Positions 22,612 to 35,874 are shown, numbered from the stretch's first letter. The stretch is 64,000 bases of DNA from Heligmosomoides polygyrus polygyrus (GCA_947396885.1 OX377202.1:84114408-84178407); one strand, 5' to 3'. The notes: generated from the letters alone by a model not told the origin. Program-made: numbers and translations.

Positions 22612-23188
22612 GAACGTTTGTGCTGCGCTAGTCGCACACATGGCGAGTGGCGAACAGGTGATCCTTGCCTTGTACATCGCTGGATCTTGTCAGGGAAGCA
22701 AGCCGGGACCCCCTACTCATCCTAGCCTTCGTCCAGCCCGCGACTGCGAGCAGCAGCGGGTCGAGGGACGACAGGACGGCTGCCAGGACGAGGATCTTGC
22801 TGCGTATTCGCCGTCTGGACGCCGTCCTTCCACCACCTTCACACTCCTCTACAAAATCCATAGTTCCAGTCCGTGCCTTCGTTTCACAGCTCGCACTGCT
22901 ACGGGAATCTATACGTCTACTCAGAAACAGAAGGAATTTAATGGCGCGACCGAGAGGAAAGAATTTCGAAAAGAAAATTATTTTCTCGTGCGGTGCTTGC
23001 TGTACGTATTCGAGTACTCCCTCCGGAGTGGCACTCCCCCTCGAGGAAGGCGATGAACACCGCGGCTGAGTAGAAGCTTTAGTGCAAGCCGCTTGGTTGC
23101 ACTGAGACGGGTTCCAACCATCCACCGCGGCGCCGGACTGCGATAAGGGTTCGCCCAGCTAGTTGTCACGCAGCACACCATCAGCTTT

Positions 23189-23283
23189 GGTTTAATTACC
23201 CAAGTTTGAGGTACTTTTAAGATCCGACCCAATTCACATTGTGGTCAGACAAATTTTGGAAACCTCTCCTCAAAGGAGAGAAC
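23189..23283 (+). ncRNA. SL1 spliced-leader RNA, copy 21
   Basis: Gene as copy 1. The spacer A to G at 23006 is shared with copies 22 and 25. Confidence 0.95.
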
Positions 23284-23608
23284 AATCACTCCAATGAATA
23301 GGCTGGAACGCTACGTTTCTCAAAGAAACGTGCTGGTAAGCTGCTTCACGTTACGAAGGCCTGGTGGAGGGAATTGCCATAGAAAGCGTGTGTCCGTGAT
23401 GGATTTTTGAAGAGTAGAGTGACCGAAACATGAAAAACTAATTAAATTTTAAAAGTAGTTTGAATTTTTTTAGAATACATTGATTCGAACGTTAGAAATC
23501 GTTGAACAAACGCTCCGCAAATATCAAATAATATAAAATGTTTTCTTTTTTTGGCAAGAGTAAAAACCTTCCCAGTGATCAATGTTTTTTTTGTTGAAAT
23601 ACGCAAAA

Positions 23609-23726
23609 GCTTACGACACCTGGGATTCCCAAGCCGTCTCCGATCCAAGTACTAACCAGGCCCAACGTTGCTTAACTTGCCAGATCGGACGGGATGGCGT
23701 GCTTTCAACGTGGTATGGCCGTAAGC
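23609..23726 (-). rRNA. 5S ribosomal RNA, copy 22
   Basis: Reads as copy 1. Confidence 0.95.
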
Positions 23727-24303
23727 GAACGTTTGTGCTGCGCTAGTCGCACACATGGCGAGTGGCGAACAGGTGATCCTTGCCTTGTACATCGCTGGAT
23801 CTTGTCAGGGAAGCAAGCCGGGACCCCCTACTCATCCTAGCCTTCGTCCAGCCCGCGACTGCGAGCAGCAGCGGGTCGAGGGACGACAGGACGGCTGCCA
23901 GGACGAGGATCTTGCTGCGTATTCGCCGTCTGGACGCCGTCCTTCCACCACCTTCACACTCCTCTACAAAATCCATAGTTCCAGTCCGTGCCTTCGTTTC
24001 ACAGCTCGCACTGCTACGGGAATCTATACGTCTACTCAGAAACAGAAGGAATTTAATGGCGCGACCGAGAGGAAAGAATTTCGAAAAGAAAATTATTTTC
24101 TCGTGCGGTGCTTGCTGTACGTATTCGAGTACTCCCTCCGGAGTGGCACTCCCCCTCGAGGAAGGCGATGAACACCGCGGCTGAGTAGAAGCTTTAGTGC
24201 AAGCCGCTTGGTTGCACTGAGACGGGTTCCAACCATCCACCGCGGCGCCGGACTGCGATAAGGGTTCGCCCAGCTAGTTGTCACGCAGCACACCATCAGC
24301 TTT

Positions 24304-24398
24304 GGTTTAATTACCCAAGTTTGAGGTACTTTTAAGATCCGACCCAATTCACATTGTGGTCAGACAAATTTTGGAAACCTCTCCTCAAAGGAGAGAAC
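24304..24398 (+). ncRNA. SL1 spliced-leader RNA, copy 22
   Basis: Gene as copy 1. The spacer A to G is at 24121. Confidence 0.95.
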
Positions 24399-24723
24399 AA
24401 TCACTCCAATGAATAGGCTGGAACGCTACGTTTCTCAAAGAAACGTGCTGGTAAGCTGCTTCACGTTACGAAGGCCTGGTGGAGGGAATTGCCATAGAAA
24501 GCGTGTGTCCGTGATGGATTTTTGAAGAGTAGAGTGACCGAAACATGAAAAACTAATTAAATTTTAAAAGTAGTTTGAATTTTTTTAGAATACATTGATT
24601 CGAACGTTAGAAATCGTTGAACAAACGCTCCGCAAATATCAAATAATATAAAATGTTTTCTTTTTTTGGCAAGAGTAAAAACCTTCCCAGTGATCAATGT
24701 TTTTTTTGTTGAAATACGCAAAA

Positions 24724-24841
24724 GCTTACGACACCTGGGATTCCCAAGCCGTCTCCGATCCAAGTACTAACCAGGCCCAACGTTGCTTAACTTGCCAGAT
24801 CGGACGGGATGGCGTGCTTTCAACGTGGTATGGCCGTAAGC
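24724..24841 (-). rRNA. 5S ribosomal RNA, copy 23
   Basis: Reads as copy 1. Confidence 0.95.
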
Positions 24842-25418
24842 GAACGTTTGTGCTGCGCTAGTCGCACACATGGCGAGTGGCGAACAGGTGATCCTTGCCT
24901 TGTACATCGCTGGATCTTGTCAGGGAAGCAAGCCGGGACCCCCTACTCATCCTAGCCTTCGTCCAGCCCGCGACTGCGAGCAGCAGCGGGTCGAGGGACG
25001 ACAGGACGGCTGCCAGGACGAGGATCTTGCTGCGTATTCGCCGTCTGGACGCCGTCCTTCCACCACCTTCACACTCCTCTACAAAATCCATAGTTCCAGT
25101 CCGTGCCTTCGTTTCACAGCTCGCACTGCTACGGGAATCTATACGTCTACTCAGAAACAGAAGGAATTTAATGGCGCGACCGAGAGGAAAGAATTTCGAA
25201 AAGAAAATTATTTTCTCGTGCGGTGCTTGCTGTACATATTCGAGTACTCCCTCCGGAGTGGCACTCCCCCTCGAGGAAGGCGATGAACACCGCGGCTGAG
25301 TAGAAGCTTTAGTGCAAGCCGCTTGGTTGCACTGAGACGGGTTCCAACCATCCACCGCGGCGCCGGACTGCGATAAGGGTTCGCCCAGCTAGTTGTCACG
25401 CAGCACACCATCAGCTTT

Positions 25419-25513
25419 GGTTTAATTACCCAAGTTTGAGGTACTTTTAAGATCCGACCCAATTCACATTGTGGTCAGACAAATTTTGGAAACCTCTCCT
25501 CAAAGGAGAGAAC
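25419..25513 (+). ncRNA. SL1 spliced-leader RNA, copy 23
   Basis: Exon and body as copy 1. Confidence 0.95.
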
Positions 25514-25839
25514 AATCACTCCAATGAATAGGCTGGAACGCTACGTTTCTCAAAGAAACGTGCTGGTAAGCTGCTTCACGTTACGAAGGCCTGGTGGAGG
25601 GAATTGCCATAGAAAGCGTGTGTCCGTGATGGATTTTTGAAGAGTAGAGTGACCGAAACATGAAAAACTAATTAAATTTTAAAAGTAGTTTGAATTTTTT
25701 TTAGAATACATTGATTCGAACGTTAGAAATCGTTGAACAAACGCTCCGCAAATATCAAATAATATAAAATGTTTTCTTTTTTTGGCAAGAGTAAAAACCT
25801 TCCCAGTGATCAATGTTTTTTTTGTTGAAATACGCAAAA

Positions 25840-25957
25840 GCTTACGACACCTGGGATTCCCAAGCCGTCTCCGATCCAAGTACTAACCAGGCCCAACGTT
25901 GCTTAACTTGCCAGATCGGACGGGATGGCGTGCTTTCAACGTGGTATGGCCGTAAGC
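25840..25957 (-). rRNA. 5S ribosomal RNA, copy 24
   Basis: Gene as copy 1. The AT-rich spacer beyond its 3' end has an extra T (T8). Confidence 0.95.
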
Positions 25958-26534
25958 GAACGTTTGTGCTGCGCTAGTCGCACACATGGCGAGTGGCGAA
26001 CAGGTGATCCTTGCCTTGTACATCGCTGGATCTTGTCAGGGAAGCAAGCCGGGACCCCCTACTCATCCTAGCCTTCGTCCAGCCCGCGACTGCGAGCAGC
26101 AGCGGGTCGAGGGACGACAGGACGGCTGCCAGGACGAGGATCTTGCTGCGTATTCGCCGTCTGGACGCCGTCCTTCCACCACCTTCACACTCCTCTACAA
26201 AATCCATAGTTCCAGTCCGTGCCTTCGTTTCACAGCTCGCACTGCTACGGGAATCTATACGTCTACTCAGAAACAGAAGGAATTTAATGGCGCGACCGAG
26301 AGGAAAGAATTTCGAAAAGAAAATTATTTTCTCGTGCGGTGCTTGCTGTACATATTCGAGTACTCCCTCCGGAGTGGCACTCCCCCTCGAGGAAGGCGAT
26401 GAACACCGCGGCTGAGTAGAAGCTTTAGTGCAAGCCGCTTGGTTGCACTGAGACGGGTTCCAACCATCCACCGCGGCGCCGGACTGCGATAAGGGTTCGC
26501 CCAGCTAGTTGTCACGCAGCACACCATCAGCTTT

Positions 26535-26628
26535 GGTTTAATTACCCAAGTTTGAGTGCTTTTAAGATCCGACCCAATTCACATTGTGGTCAGACAAATT
26601 TTGGAAACCTCTCCTCAAAGGAGAGAAC
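26535..26628 (+). ncRNA. SL1 spliced-leader RNA, copy 24 (exon/donor junction deletion)
   Basis: One G is missing at the junction: TTTGAGTGCTT where intact copies read TTTGAGGTACTT. Using the remaining GT at 26556 gives a 21-nt leader ending in GA. The +3 position is G, as in copies 20 and 54. The Sm site and terminal hairpin are intact. The unit also has a 1-base T deletion downstream, near 26750. This may be a pseudogene or a copy yielding a shortened leader. Confidence 0.9.
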
Positions 26629-26952
26629 AATCACTCCAATGAATAGGCTGGAACGCTACGTTTCTCAAAGAAACGTGCTGGTAAGCTGCTTCACGTTACG
26701 AAGGCCTGGTGGAGGGAATTGCCATAGAAAGCGTGTGTCCGTGATGGATTTTGAAGAGTAGAGTGACCGAAACATGAAAAACTAATTAAATTTTAAAAGT
26801 AGTTTGAATTTTTTTAGAATACATTGATTCGAACGTTAGAAATCGTTGAACAAACGCTCCGCAAATATCAAATAATATAAAATGTTTTCTTTTTTTGGCA
26901 AGAGTAAAAACCTTCCCAGTGATCAATGTTTTTTTTGTTGAAATACGCAAAA

Positions 26953-27070
26953 GCTTACGACACCTGGGATTCCCAAGCCGTCTCCGATCCAAGTACTAAC
27001 CAGGCCCAACGTTGCTTAACTTGCCAGATCGGACGGGATGGCGTGCTTTCAACGTGGTATGGCCGTAAGC
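26953..27070 (-). rRNA. 5S ribosomal RNA, copy 25
   Basis: Reads as copy 1. Confidence 0.95.
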
Positions 27071-27647
27071 GAACGTTTGTGCTGCGCTAGTCGCACACAT
27101 GGCGAGTGGCGAACAGGTGATCCTTGCCTTGTACATCGCTGGATCTTGTCAGGGAAGCAAGCCGGGACCCCCTACTCATCCTAGCCTTCGTCCAGCCCGC
27201 GACTGCGAGCAGCAGCGGGTCGAGGGACGACAGGACGGCTGCCAGGACGAGGATCTTGCTGCGTATTCGCCGTCTGGACGCCGTCCTTCCACCACCTTCA
27301 CACTCCTCTACAAAATCCATAGTTCCAGTCCGTGCCTTCGTTTCACAGCTCGCACTGCTACGGGAATCTATACGTCTACTCAGAAACAGAAGGAATTTAA
27401 TGGCGCGACCGAGAGGAAAGAATTTCGAAAAGAAAATTATTTTCTCGTGCGGTGCTTGCTGTACGTATTCGAGTACTCCCTCCGGAGTGGCACTCCCCCT
27501 CGAGGAAGGCGATGAACACCGCGGCTGAGTAGAAGCTTTAGTGCAAGCCGCTTGGTTGCACTGAGACGGGTTCCAACCATCCACCGCGGCGCTGGACTGC
27601 GATAAGGGTTCGCCCAGCTAGTTGTCACGCAGCACACCATCAGCTTT

Positions 27648-27742
27648 GGTTTAATTACCCAAGTTTGAGGTACTTTTAAGATCCGACCCAATTCACATTG
27701 TGGTCAGACAAATTTTGGAAACCTCTCCTCAAAGGAGAGAAC
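27648..27742 (+). ncRNA. SL1 spliced-leader RNA, copy 25
   Basis: Gene as copy 1. The promoter interval has C to T at 27593 (-55); the spacer A to G is at 27465. Confidence 0.95.
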
Positions 27743-28067
27743 AATCACTCCAATGAATAGGCTGGAACGCTACGTTTCTCAAAGAAACGTGCTGGTAAGC
27801 TGCTTCACGTTACGAAGGCCTGGTGGAGGGAATTGCCATAGAAAGCGTGTGTCCGTGATGGATTTTTGAAGAGTAGAGTGACCGAAACATGAAAAACTAA
27901 TTAAATTTTAAAAGTAGTTTGAATTTTTTAGAATACATTGATTCGAACGTTAGAAATCGTTGAACAAACGCTCCGCAAATATCAAATAATATAAAATGTT
28001 TTCTTTTTTTGGCAAGAGTAAAAACCTTCCCAGTGATCAATGTTTTTTTTTGTTGAAATACGCAAAA

Positions 28068-28185
28068 GCTTACGACACCTGGGATTCCCAAGCCGTCTCC
28101 GATCCAAGTACTAACCAGGCCCAACGTTGCTTAACTTGCCAGATCGGACGGGATGGCGTGCTTTCAACGTGGTATGGCCGTAAGC
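28068..28185 (-). rRNA. 5S ribosomal RNA, copy 26
   Basis: Gene as copy 1. The 3' spacer has T6 (as copy 1) and T9 runs. Confidence 0.95.
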
Positions 28186-28762
28186 GAACGTTTGTGCTGC
28201 GCTAGTCGCACACATGGCGAGTGGCGAACAGGTGATCCTTGCCTTGTACATCGCTGGATCTTGTCAGGGAAGCAAGCCGGGACCCCCTACTCATCCTAGC
28301 CTTCGTCCAGCCCGCGACTGCGAGCAGCAGCGGGTCGAGGGACGACAGGACGGCTGCCAGGACGAGGATCTTGCTGCGTATTCGCCGTCTGGACGCCGTC
28401 CTTCCACCACCTTCACACTCCTCTACAAAATCCATAGTTCCAGTCCGTGCCTTCGTTTCACAGCTCGCACTGCTACGGGAATCTATACGTCTACTCAGAA
28501 ACAGAAGGAATTTAATGGCGCGACCGAGAGGAAAGAATTTCGAAAAGAAAATTATTTTCTCGTGCGGTGCTTGCTGTACATATTCGAGTACTCCCTCCGG
28601 AGTGGCACCCCCCCTCGAGGAAGGCGATGAACACCGCGGCTGAGTAGAAGCTTTAGTGCAAGCCGCTTGGTTGCACTGAGACGGGTTCCAACCATCCACC
28701 GCGGCGCCGGACTGCGATAAGGGTTCGCCCAGCTAGTTGTCACGCAGCACACCATCAACTTT

Positions 28763-28857
28763 GGTTTAATTACCCAAGTTTGAGGTACTTTTAAGATCCG
28801 ACCCAATTCACATTGTGGTCAGACAAATTTTGGAAACCTCTCCTCAAAGGAGAGAAC
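28763..28857 (+). ncRNA. SL1 spliced-leader RNA, copy 26
   Basis: Gene as copy 1. A few bases upstream the start context reads ATCAACTTT instead of ATCAGCTTT. Confidence 0.95.
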
Positions 28858-29183
28858 AATCACTCCAATGAATAGGCTGGAACGCTACGTTTCTCAAAGA
28901 AACGTGCTGGTAAGCTGCTTCACGTTACGAAGGCCTGGTGGAGGGAATTGCCATAGAAAGCGTGTGTCCGTGATGGATTTTTGAAGAGTAGAGTGACCGA
29001 AACATGAAAAACTAATTAAATTTTAAAAGTAGTTTGAATTTTTTTAGAATACATTGATTCGAACGTTAGAAATCGTTGAACAAACGCTCCGCAAATATCA
29101 AATAATATAAAATGTTTTCTTTTTTTGGCAAGAGTAAAAACCTTCCCAGTGATCAATGTTTTTTTTTGTTGAAATACGCAAAA

Positions 29184-29301
29184 GCTTACGACACCTGGGA
29201 TTCCCAAGCCGTCTCCGATCCAAGTACTAACCAGGCCCAACGTTGCTTAACTTGCCAGATCGGACGGGATGGCGTGCTTTCAACGTGGTATGGCCGTAAG
29301 C
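29184..29301 (-). rRNA. 5S ribosomal RNA, copy 27
   Basis: Reads as copy 1; 3' flank T9. Confidence 0.95.
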
Positions 29302-29878
29302 GAACGTTTGTGCTGCGCTAGTCGCACACATGGCGAGTGGCGAACAGGTGATCCTTGCCTTGTACATCGCTGGATCTTGTCAGGGAAGCAAGCCGGGACC
29401 CCCTACTCATCCTAGCCTTCGTCCAGCCCGCGACTGCGAGCAGCAGCGGGTCGAGGGACGACAGGACGGCTGCCAGGACGAGGATCTTGCTGCGTATTCG
29501 CCGTCTGGACGCCGTCCTTCCACCACCTTCACACTCCTCTACAAAATCCATAGTTCCAGTCCGTGCCTTCGTTTCACAGCTCGCACTGCTACGGGAATCT
29601 ATACGTCTACTCAGAAACAGAAGGAATTTAATGGCGCGACCGAGAGGAAAGAATTTCGAAAAGAAAATTATTTTCTCGTGCGGTGCTTGCTGTACATATT
29701 CTAGTACTCCCTCCGGAGTGGCACTCCCCCTCGAGGAAGGCGATGAACACCGCGGCTGAGTAGAAGCTTTAGTGCAAGCCGCTTGGTTGCACTGAGACGG
29801 GTTCCAACCATCCACCGCGGCGCCGGACTGCGATAAGGGTTCGCCCAGCTAGTTGTCACGCAGCACACCATCAGCTTT

Positions 29879-29973
29879 GGTTTAATTACCCAAGTTTGAG
29901 GTACTTTTAAGATCCGACCCAATTCACATTGTGGTCAGACAAATTTTGGAAACCTCTCCTCAAAGGAGAGAAC
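29879..29973 (+). ncRNA. SL1 spliced-leader RNA, copy 27
   Basis: Gene as copy 1. The spacer G to T at about 29702 creates a stop in a plus-strand spacer frame. Confidence 0.95.
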
Positions 29974-30298
29974 AATCACTCCAATGAATAGGCTGGAACG
30001 CTACGTTTCTCAAAGAAACGTGCTGGTAAGCTGCTTCACGTTACGAAGGCCTGGTGGAGGGAATTGCCATAGAAAGCGTGTGTCCGTGATGGATTTTTGA
30101 AGAGTAGAGTGACCGAAACATGAAAAACTAATTAAATTTTAAAAGTAGTTTGAATTTTTTTAGAATACATTGATTCGAACGTTAGAAATCGTTGAACAAA
30201 CGCTCCGCAAATATCAAATAATATAAAATGTTTTCTTTTTTTGGCAAGAGTAAAAACCTTCCCAGTGATCAATGTTTTTTTTGTTGAAATACGCAAAA

Positions 30299-30416
30299 GC
30301 TTACGACACCTGGGATTCCCAAGCCGTCTCCGATCCAAGTACTAACCAGGCCCAACGTTGCTTAACTTGCCAGATCGGACGGGATGGCGTGCTTTCAACG
30401 TGGTATGGCCGTAAGC
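30299..30416 (-). rRNA. 5S ribosomal RNA, copy 28
   Basis: Reads as copy 1. Confidence 0.95.
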
Positions 30417-30993
30417 GAACGTTTGTGCTGCGCTAGTCGCACACATGGCGAGTGGCGAACAGGTGATCCTTGCCTTGTACATCGCTGGATCTTGTCAGGG
30501 AAGCAAGCCGGGACCCCCTACTCATCCTAGCCTTCGTCCAGCCCGCGACTGCGAGCAGCAGCGGGTCGAGGGACGACAGGACGGCTGCCAGGACGAGGAT
30601 CTTGCTGCGTATTCGCCGTCTGGACGCCGTCCTTCCACCACCTTCACACTCCTCTACAAAATCCATAGTTCCAGTCCGTGCCTTCGTTTCACAGCTCGCA
30701 CTGCTACGGGAATCTATACGTCTACTCAGAAACAGAAGGAATTTAATGGCGCGACCGAGAGGAAAGAATTTCGAAAAGAAAATTATTTTCTCGTGCGGTG
30801 CTTGCTGTACATATTCGAGTACTCCCTCCGGAGTGGCACTCCCCCTCGAGGAAGGCGATGAACACCGCGGCTGAGTAGAAGCTTTAGTGCAAGCCGCTTG
30901 GTTGCACTGAGACGGGTTCCAACCATCCACCGCGGCGCCGGACTGCGATAAGGGTTCGCCCAGCTAGTTGTCACGCAGCACACCATCAGCTTT

Positions 30994-31088
30994 GGTTTAA
31001 TTACCCAAGTTTGAGGTACTTTTAAGATCCGACCCAATTCACATTGTGGTCAGACAAATTTTGGAAACCTCTCCTCAAAGGAGAGAAC
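30994..31088 (+). ncRNA. SL1 spliced-leader RNA, copy 28
   Basis: Exon and body as copy 1. Confidence 0.95.
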
Positions 31089-31413
31089 AATCACTCCAAT
31101 GAATAGGCTGGAACGCTACGTTTCTCAAAGAAACGTGCTGGTAAGCTGCTTCACGTTACGAAGGCCTGGTGGAGGGAATTGCCATAGAAAGCGTGTGTCC
31201 GTGATGGATTTTTGAAGAGTAGAGTGACCGAAACATGAAAAACTAATTAAATTTTAAAAGTAGTTTGAATTTTTTTAGAATACATTGATTCGAACGTTAG
31301 AAATCGTTGAACAAACGCTCCGCAAATATCAAATAATATAAAATGTTTTCTTTTTTTGGCAAGAGTAAAAACCTTCCCAGTGATCAATGTTTTTTTTGTT
31401 GAAATACGCAAAA

Positions 31414-31531
31414 GCTTACGACACCTGGGATTCCCGAGCCGTCTCCGATCCAAGTACTAACCAGGCCCAACGTTGCTTAACTTGCCAGATCGGACGGGAT
31501 GGCGTGCTTTCAACGTGGTATGGCCGTAAGC
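31414..31531 (-). rRNA. 5S ribosomal RNA, copy 29 (U96C)
   Basis: Private plus-strand A to G at 31436, making nt 96 a C at the end of the box C region. Confidence 0.94.
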
Positions 31532-32108
31532 GAACGTTTGTGCTGCGCTAGTCGCACACATGGCGAGTGGCGAACAGGTGATCCTTGCCTTGTACATCGC
31601 TGGATCTTGTCAGGGAAGCAAGCCGGGACCCCCTACTCATCCTAGCCTTCGTCCAGCCCGCGACTGCGAGCAGCAGCGGGTCGAGGGACGACAGGACGGC
31701 TGCCAGGACGAGGATCTTGCTGCGTATTCGCCGTCTGGACGCCGTCCTTCCACCACCTTCACACTCCTCTACAAAATCCATAGTTCCAGTCCGTGCCTTC
31801 GTTTCACAGCTCGCACTGCTACGGGAATCTATACGTCTACTCAGAAACAGAAGGAATTTAATGGCGCGACCGAGAGGAAAGAATTTCGAAAAGAAAATTA
31901 TTTTCTCGTGCGGTGCTTGCTGTACATATTCGAGTACTCCCTCCGGAGTGGCACTCCCCCTCGAGGAAGGCGATGAACACCGCGGCTGAGTAGAAGCTTT
32001 AGTGCAAGCCGCTTGGTTGCACTGAGACGGGTTCCAACCATCCACCGCGGCGCCGGACTGCGATAAGGGTTCGCCCAGCTAGTTGTCACGCAGCACACCA
32101 TCAGCTTT

Positions 32109-32203
32109 GGTTTAATTACCCAAGTTTGAGGTACTTTTAAGATCCGACCCAATTCACATTGTGGTCAGACAAATTTTGGAAACCTCTCCTCAAAGGAGAG
32201 AAC
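32109..32203 (+). ncRNA. SL1 spliced-leader RNA, copy 29
   Basis: Exon and body as copy 1. Confidence 0.95.
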
Positions 32204-32529
32204 AATCACTCCAATGAATAGGCTGGAACGCTACGTTTCTCAAAGAAACGTGCTGGTAAGCTGCTTCACGTTACGAAGGCCTGGTGGAGGGAATTGCCAT
32301 AGAAAGCGTGTGTCCGTGATGGATTTTTGAAGAGTAGAGTGACCGAAACATGAAAAACTAATTAAATTTTAAAAGTAGTTTGAATTTTTTTAGAATACAT
32401 TGATTCGAACGTTAGAAATCGTTGAACAAACGCTCCGCAAATATCAAATAATATAAAATGTTTTCTTTTTTTGGCAAGAGTAAAAACCTTCCCAGTGATC
32501 AATGTTTTTTTTTGTTGAAATACGCAAAA

Positions 32530-32647
32530 GCTTACGACACCTGGGATTCCCAAGCCGTCTCCGATCCAAGTACTAACCAGGCCCAACGTTGCTTAACTTG
32601 CCAGATCGGACGGGATGGCGTGCTTTCAACGTGGTATGGCCGTAAGC
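32530..32647 (-). rRNA. 5S ribosomal RNA, copy 30
   Basis: Reads as copy 1; 3' flank T9. Confidence 0.95.
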
Positions 32648-33224
32648 GAACGTTTGTGCTGCGCTAGTCGCACACATGGCGAGTGGCGAACAGGTGATCC
32701 TTGCCTTGTACATCGCTGGATCTTGTCAGGGAAGCAAGCCGGGACCCCCTACTCATCCTAGCCTTCGTCCAGCCCGCGACTGCGAGCAGCAGCGGGTCGA
32801 GGGACGACAGGACGGCTGCCAGGACGAGGATCTTGCTGCGTATTCGCCGTCTGGACGCCGTCCTTCCACCACCTTCACACTCCTCTACAAAATCCATAGT
32901 TCCAGTCCGTGCCTTCGTTTCACAGCTCGCACTGCTACGGGAATCTATACGTCTACTCAGAAACAGAAGGAATTTAATGGCGCGACCGAGAGGAAAGAAT
33001 TTCGAAAAGAAAATTATTTTCTCGTGCGGTGCTTGCTGTACATATTCGAGTACTCCCTCCGGAGTGGCACTCCCCCTCGAGGAAGGCGATGAACACCGCG
33101 GCTGAGTAGAAGCTTTAGTGCAAGCCGCTTGGTTGCACTGAGACGGGTTCCAACCATCCACCGCGGCGCCGGACTGCGATAAGGGTTCGCCCAGCTAGTT
33201 GTCACGCAGCACACCATCAGCTTT

Positions 33225-33319
33225 GGTTTAATTACCCAAGTTTGAGGTACTTTTAAGATCCGACCCAATTCACATTGTGGTCAGACAAATTTTGGAAACC
33301 TCTCCTCAAAGGAGAGAAC
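33225..33319 (+). ncRNA. SL1 spliced-leader RNA, copy 30
   Basis: Gene as copy 1. There is a private T to C in the downstream spacer near 33411. Confidence 0.95.
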
Positions 33320-33644
33320 AATCACTCCAATGAATAGGCTGGAACGCTACGTTTCTCAAAGAAACGTGCTGGTAAGCTGCTTCACGTTACGAAGGCCTGG
33401 TGGAGGGAATCGCCATAGAAAGCGTGTGTCCGTGATGGATTTTTGAAGAGTAGAGTGACCGAAACATGAAAAACTAATTAAATTTTAAAAGTAGTTTGAA
33501 TTTTTTTAGAATACATTGATTCGAACGTTAGAAATCGTTGAACAAACGCTCCGCAAATATCAAATAATATAAAATGTTTTCTTTTTTTGGCAAGAGTAAA
33601 AACCTTCCCAGTGATCAATGTTTTTTTTGTTGAAATACGCAAAA

Positions 33645-33762
33645 GCTTACGACACCTGGGATTCCCAAGCCGTCTCCGATCCAAGTACTAACCAGGCCCA
33701 ACGTTGCTTAACTTGCCAGATCGGACGGGATGGCGTGCTTTCAACGTGGTATGGCCGTAAGC
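33645..33762 (-). rRNA. 5S ribosomal RNA, copy 31
   Basis: Reads as copy 1. Confidence 0.95.
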
Positions 33763-34339
33763 GAACGTTTGTGCTGCGCTAGTCGCACACATGGCGAGTG
33801 GCGAACAGGTGATCCTTGCCTTGTACATCGCTGGATCTTGTCAGGGAAGCAAGCCGGGACCCCCTACTCATCCTAGCCTTCGTCCAGCCCGCGACTGCGA
33901 GCAGCAGCGGGTCGAGGGACGACAGGACGGCTGCCAGGACGAGGATCTTGCTGCGTATTCGCCGTCTGGACGCCGTCCTTCCACCACCTTCACACTCCTC
34001 TACAAAATCCATAGTTCCAGTCCGTGCCTTCGTTTCACAGCTCGCACTGCTACGGGAATCTATACGTCTACTCAGAAACAGAAGGAATTTAATGGCGCGA
34101 CCGAGAGGAAAGAATTTCGAAAAGAAAATTATTTTCTCGTGCGGTGCTTGCTGTACATATTCGAGTACTCCCTCCGGAGTGGCACTCCCCCTCGAGGAAG
34201 GCGATGAACACCGCGGCTGAGTAGAAGCTTTAGTGCAAGCCGCTTGGTTGCACTGAGACGGGTTCCAACCATCCACCGCGGCGCCGGACTGCGATAAGGG
34301 TTCGCCCAGCTAGTTGTCACGCAGCACACCATCAGCTTT

Positions 34340-34434
34340 GGTTTAATTACCCAAGTTTGAGGTACTTTTAAGATCCGACCCAATTCACATTGTGGTCAGA
34401 CAAATTTTGGAAACCTCTCCTCAAAGGAGAGAAC
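34340..34434 (+). ncRNA. SL1 spliced-leader RNA, copy 31
   Basis: Exon and body as copy 1. Confidence 0.95.
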
Positions 34435-34759
34435 AATCACTCCAATGAATAGGCTGGAACGCTACGTTTCTCAAAGAAACGTGCTGGTAAGCTGCTTCAC
34501 GTTACGAAGGCCTGGTGGAGGGAATTGCCATAGAAAGCGTGTGTCCGTGATGGATTTTTGAAGAGTAGAGTGACCGAAACATGAAAAACTAATTAAATTT
34601 TAAAAGTAGTTTGAATTTTTTTAGAATACATTGATTCGAACGTTAGAAATCGTTGAACAAACCCTCCGCAAATATCAAATAATATAAAATGTTTTCTTTT
34701 TTTGGCAAGAGTAAAAACCTTCCCAGTGATCAATGTTTTTTTTGTTGAAATACGCAAAA

Positions 34760-34877
34760 GCTTACGACACCTGGGATTCCCAAGCCGTCTCCGATCCAAG
34801 TACTAACCAGGCCCAACGTTGCTTAACTTGCCAGATCGGACGGGATGGCGTGCTTTCAACGTGGTATGGCCGTAAGC
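34760..34877 (-). rRNA. 5S ribosomal RNA, copy 32
   Basis: Gene as copy 1. The spacer has a private G to C near 34663. Confidence 0.95.
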
Positions 34878-35454
34878 GAACGTTTGTGCTGCGCTAGTCG
34901 CACACATGGCGAGTGGCGAACAGGTGATCCTTGCCTTGTACATCGCTGGATCTTGTCAGGGAAGCAAGCCGGGACCCCCTACTCATCCTAGCCTTCGTCC
35001 AGCCCGCGACTGCGAGCAGCAGCGGGTCGAGGGACGACAGGACGGCTGCCAGGACGAGGATCTTGCTGCGTATTCGCCGTCTGGACGCCGTCCTTCCACC
35101 ACCTTCACACTCCTCTACAAAATCCATAGTTCCAGTCCGTGCCTTCGTTTCACAGCTCGCACTGCTACGGGAATCTATACGTCTACTCAGAAACAGAAGG
35201 AATTTAATGGCGCGACCGAGAGGAAAGAATTTCGAAAAGAAAATTATTTTCTCGTGCGGTGCTTGCTGTACATATTCGAGTACTCCCTCCGGAGTGGCAC
35301 TCCCCCTCGAGGAAGGCGATGAACACCGCGGCTGAGTAGAAGCTTTAGTGCAAGCCGCTTGGTTGCACTGAGACGGGTTCCAACCATCCACCGCGGCGCC
35401 GGACTGCGATAAGGGTTCGCCCAGCTAGTTGTCACGCAGCACACCATCAGCTTT

Positions 35455-35549
35455 GGTTTAATTACCCAAGTTTGAGGTACTTTTAAGATCCGACCCAATT
35501 CACATTGTGGTCAGACAAATTTTGGAAACCTCTCCTCAAAGGAGAGAAC
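35455..35549 (+). ncRNA. SL1 spliced-leader RNA, copy 32
   Basis: Exon and body as copy 1. Confidence 0.95.
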
Positions 35550-35874
35550 AATCACTCCAATGAATAGGCTGGAACGCTACGTTTCTCAAAGAAACGTGCT
35601 GGTAAGCTGCTTCACGTTACGAAGGCCTGGTGGAGGGAATTGCCATAGAAAGCGTGTGTCCGTGATGGATTTTTGAAGAGTAGAGTGACCGAAACATGAA
35701 AAACTAATTAAATTTTAAAAGTAGTTTGAATTTTTTTAGAATACATTGATTCGAACGTTAGAAATCGTTGAACAAACGCTCCGCAAATATCAAATAATAT
35801 AAAATGTTTTCTTTTTTTGGCAAGAGTAAAAACCTTCCCAGTGATCAATGTTTTTTTTGTTGAAATACGCAAAA

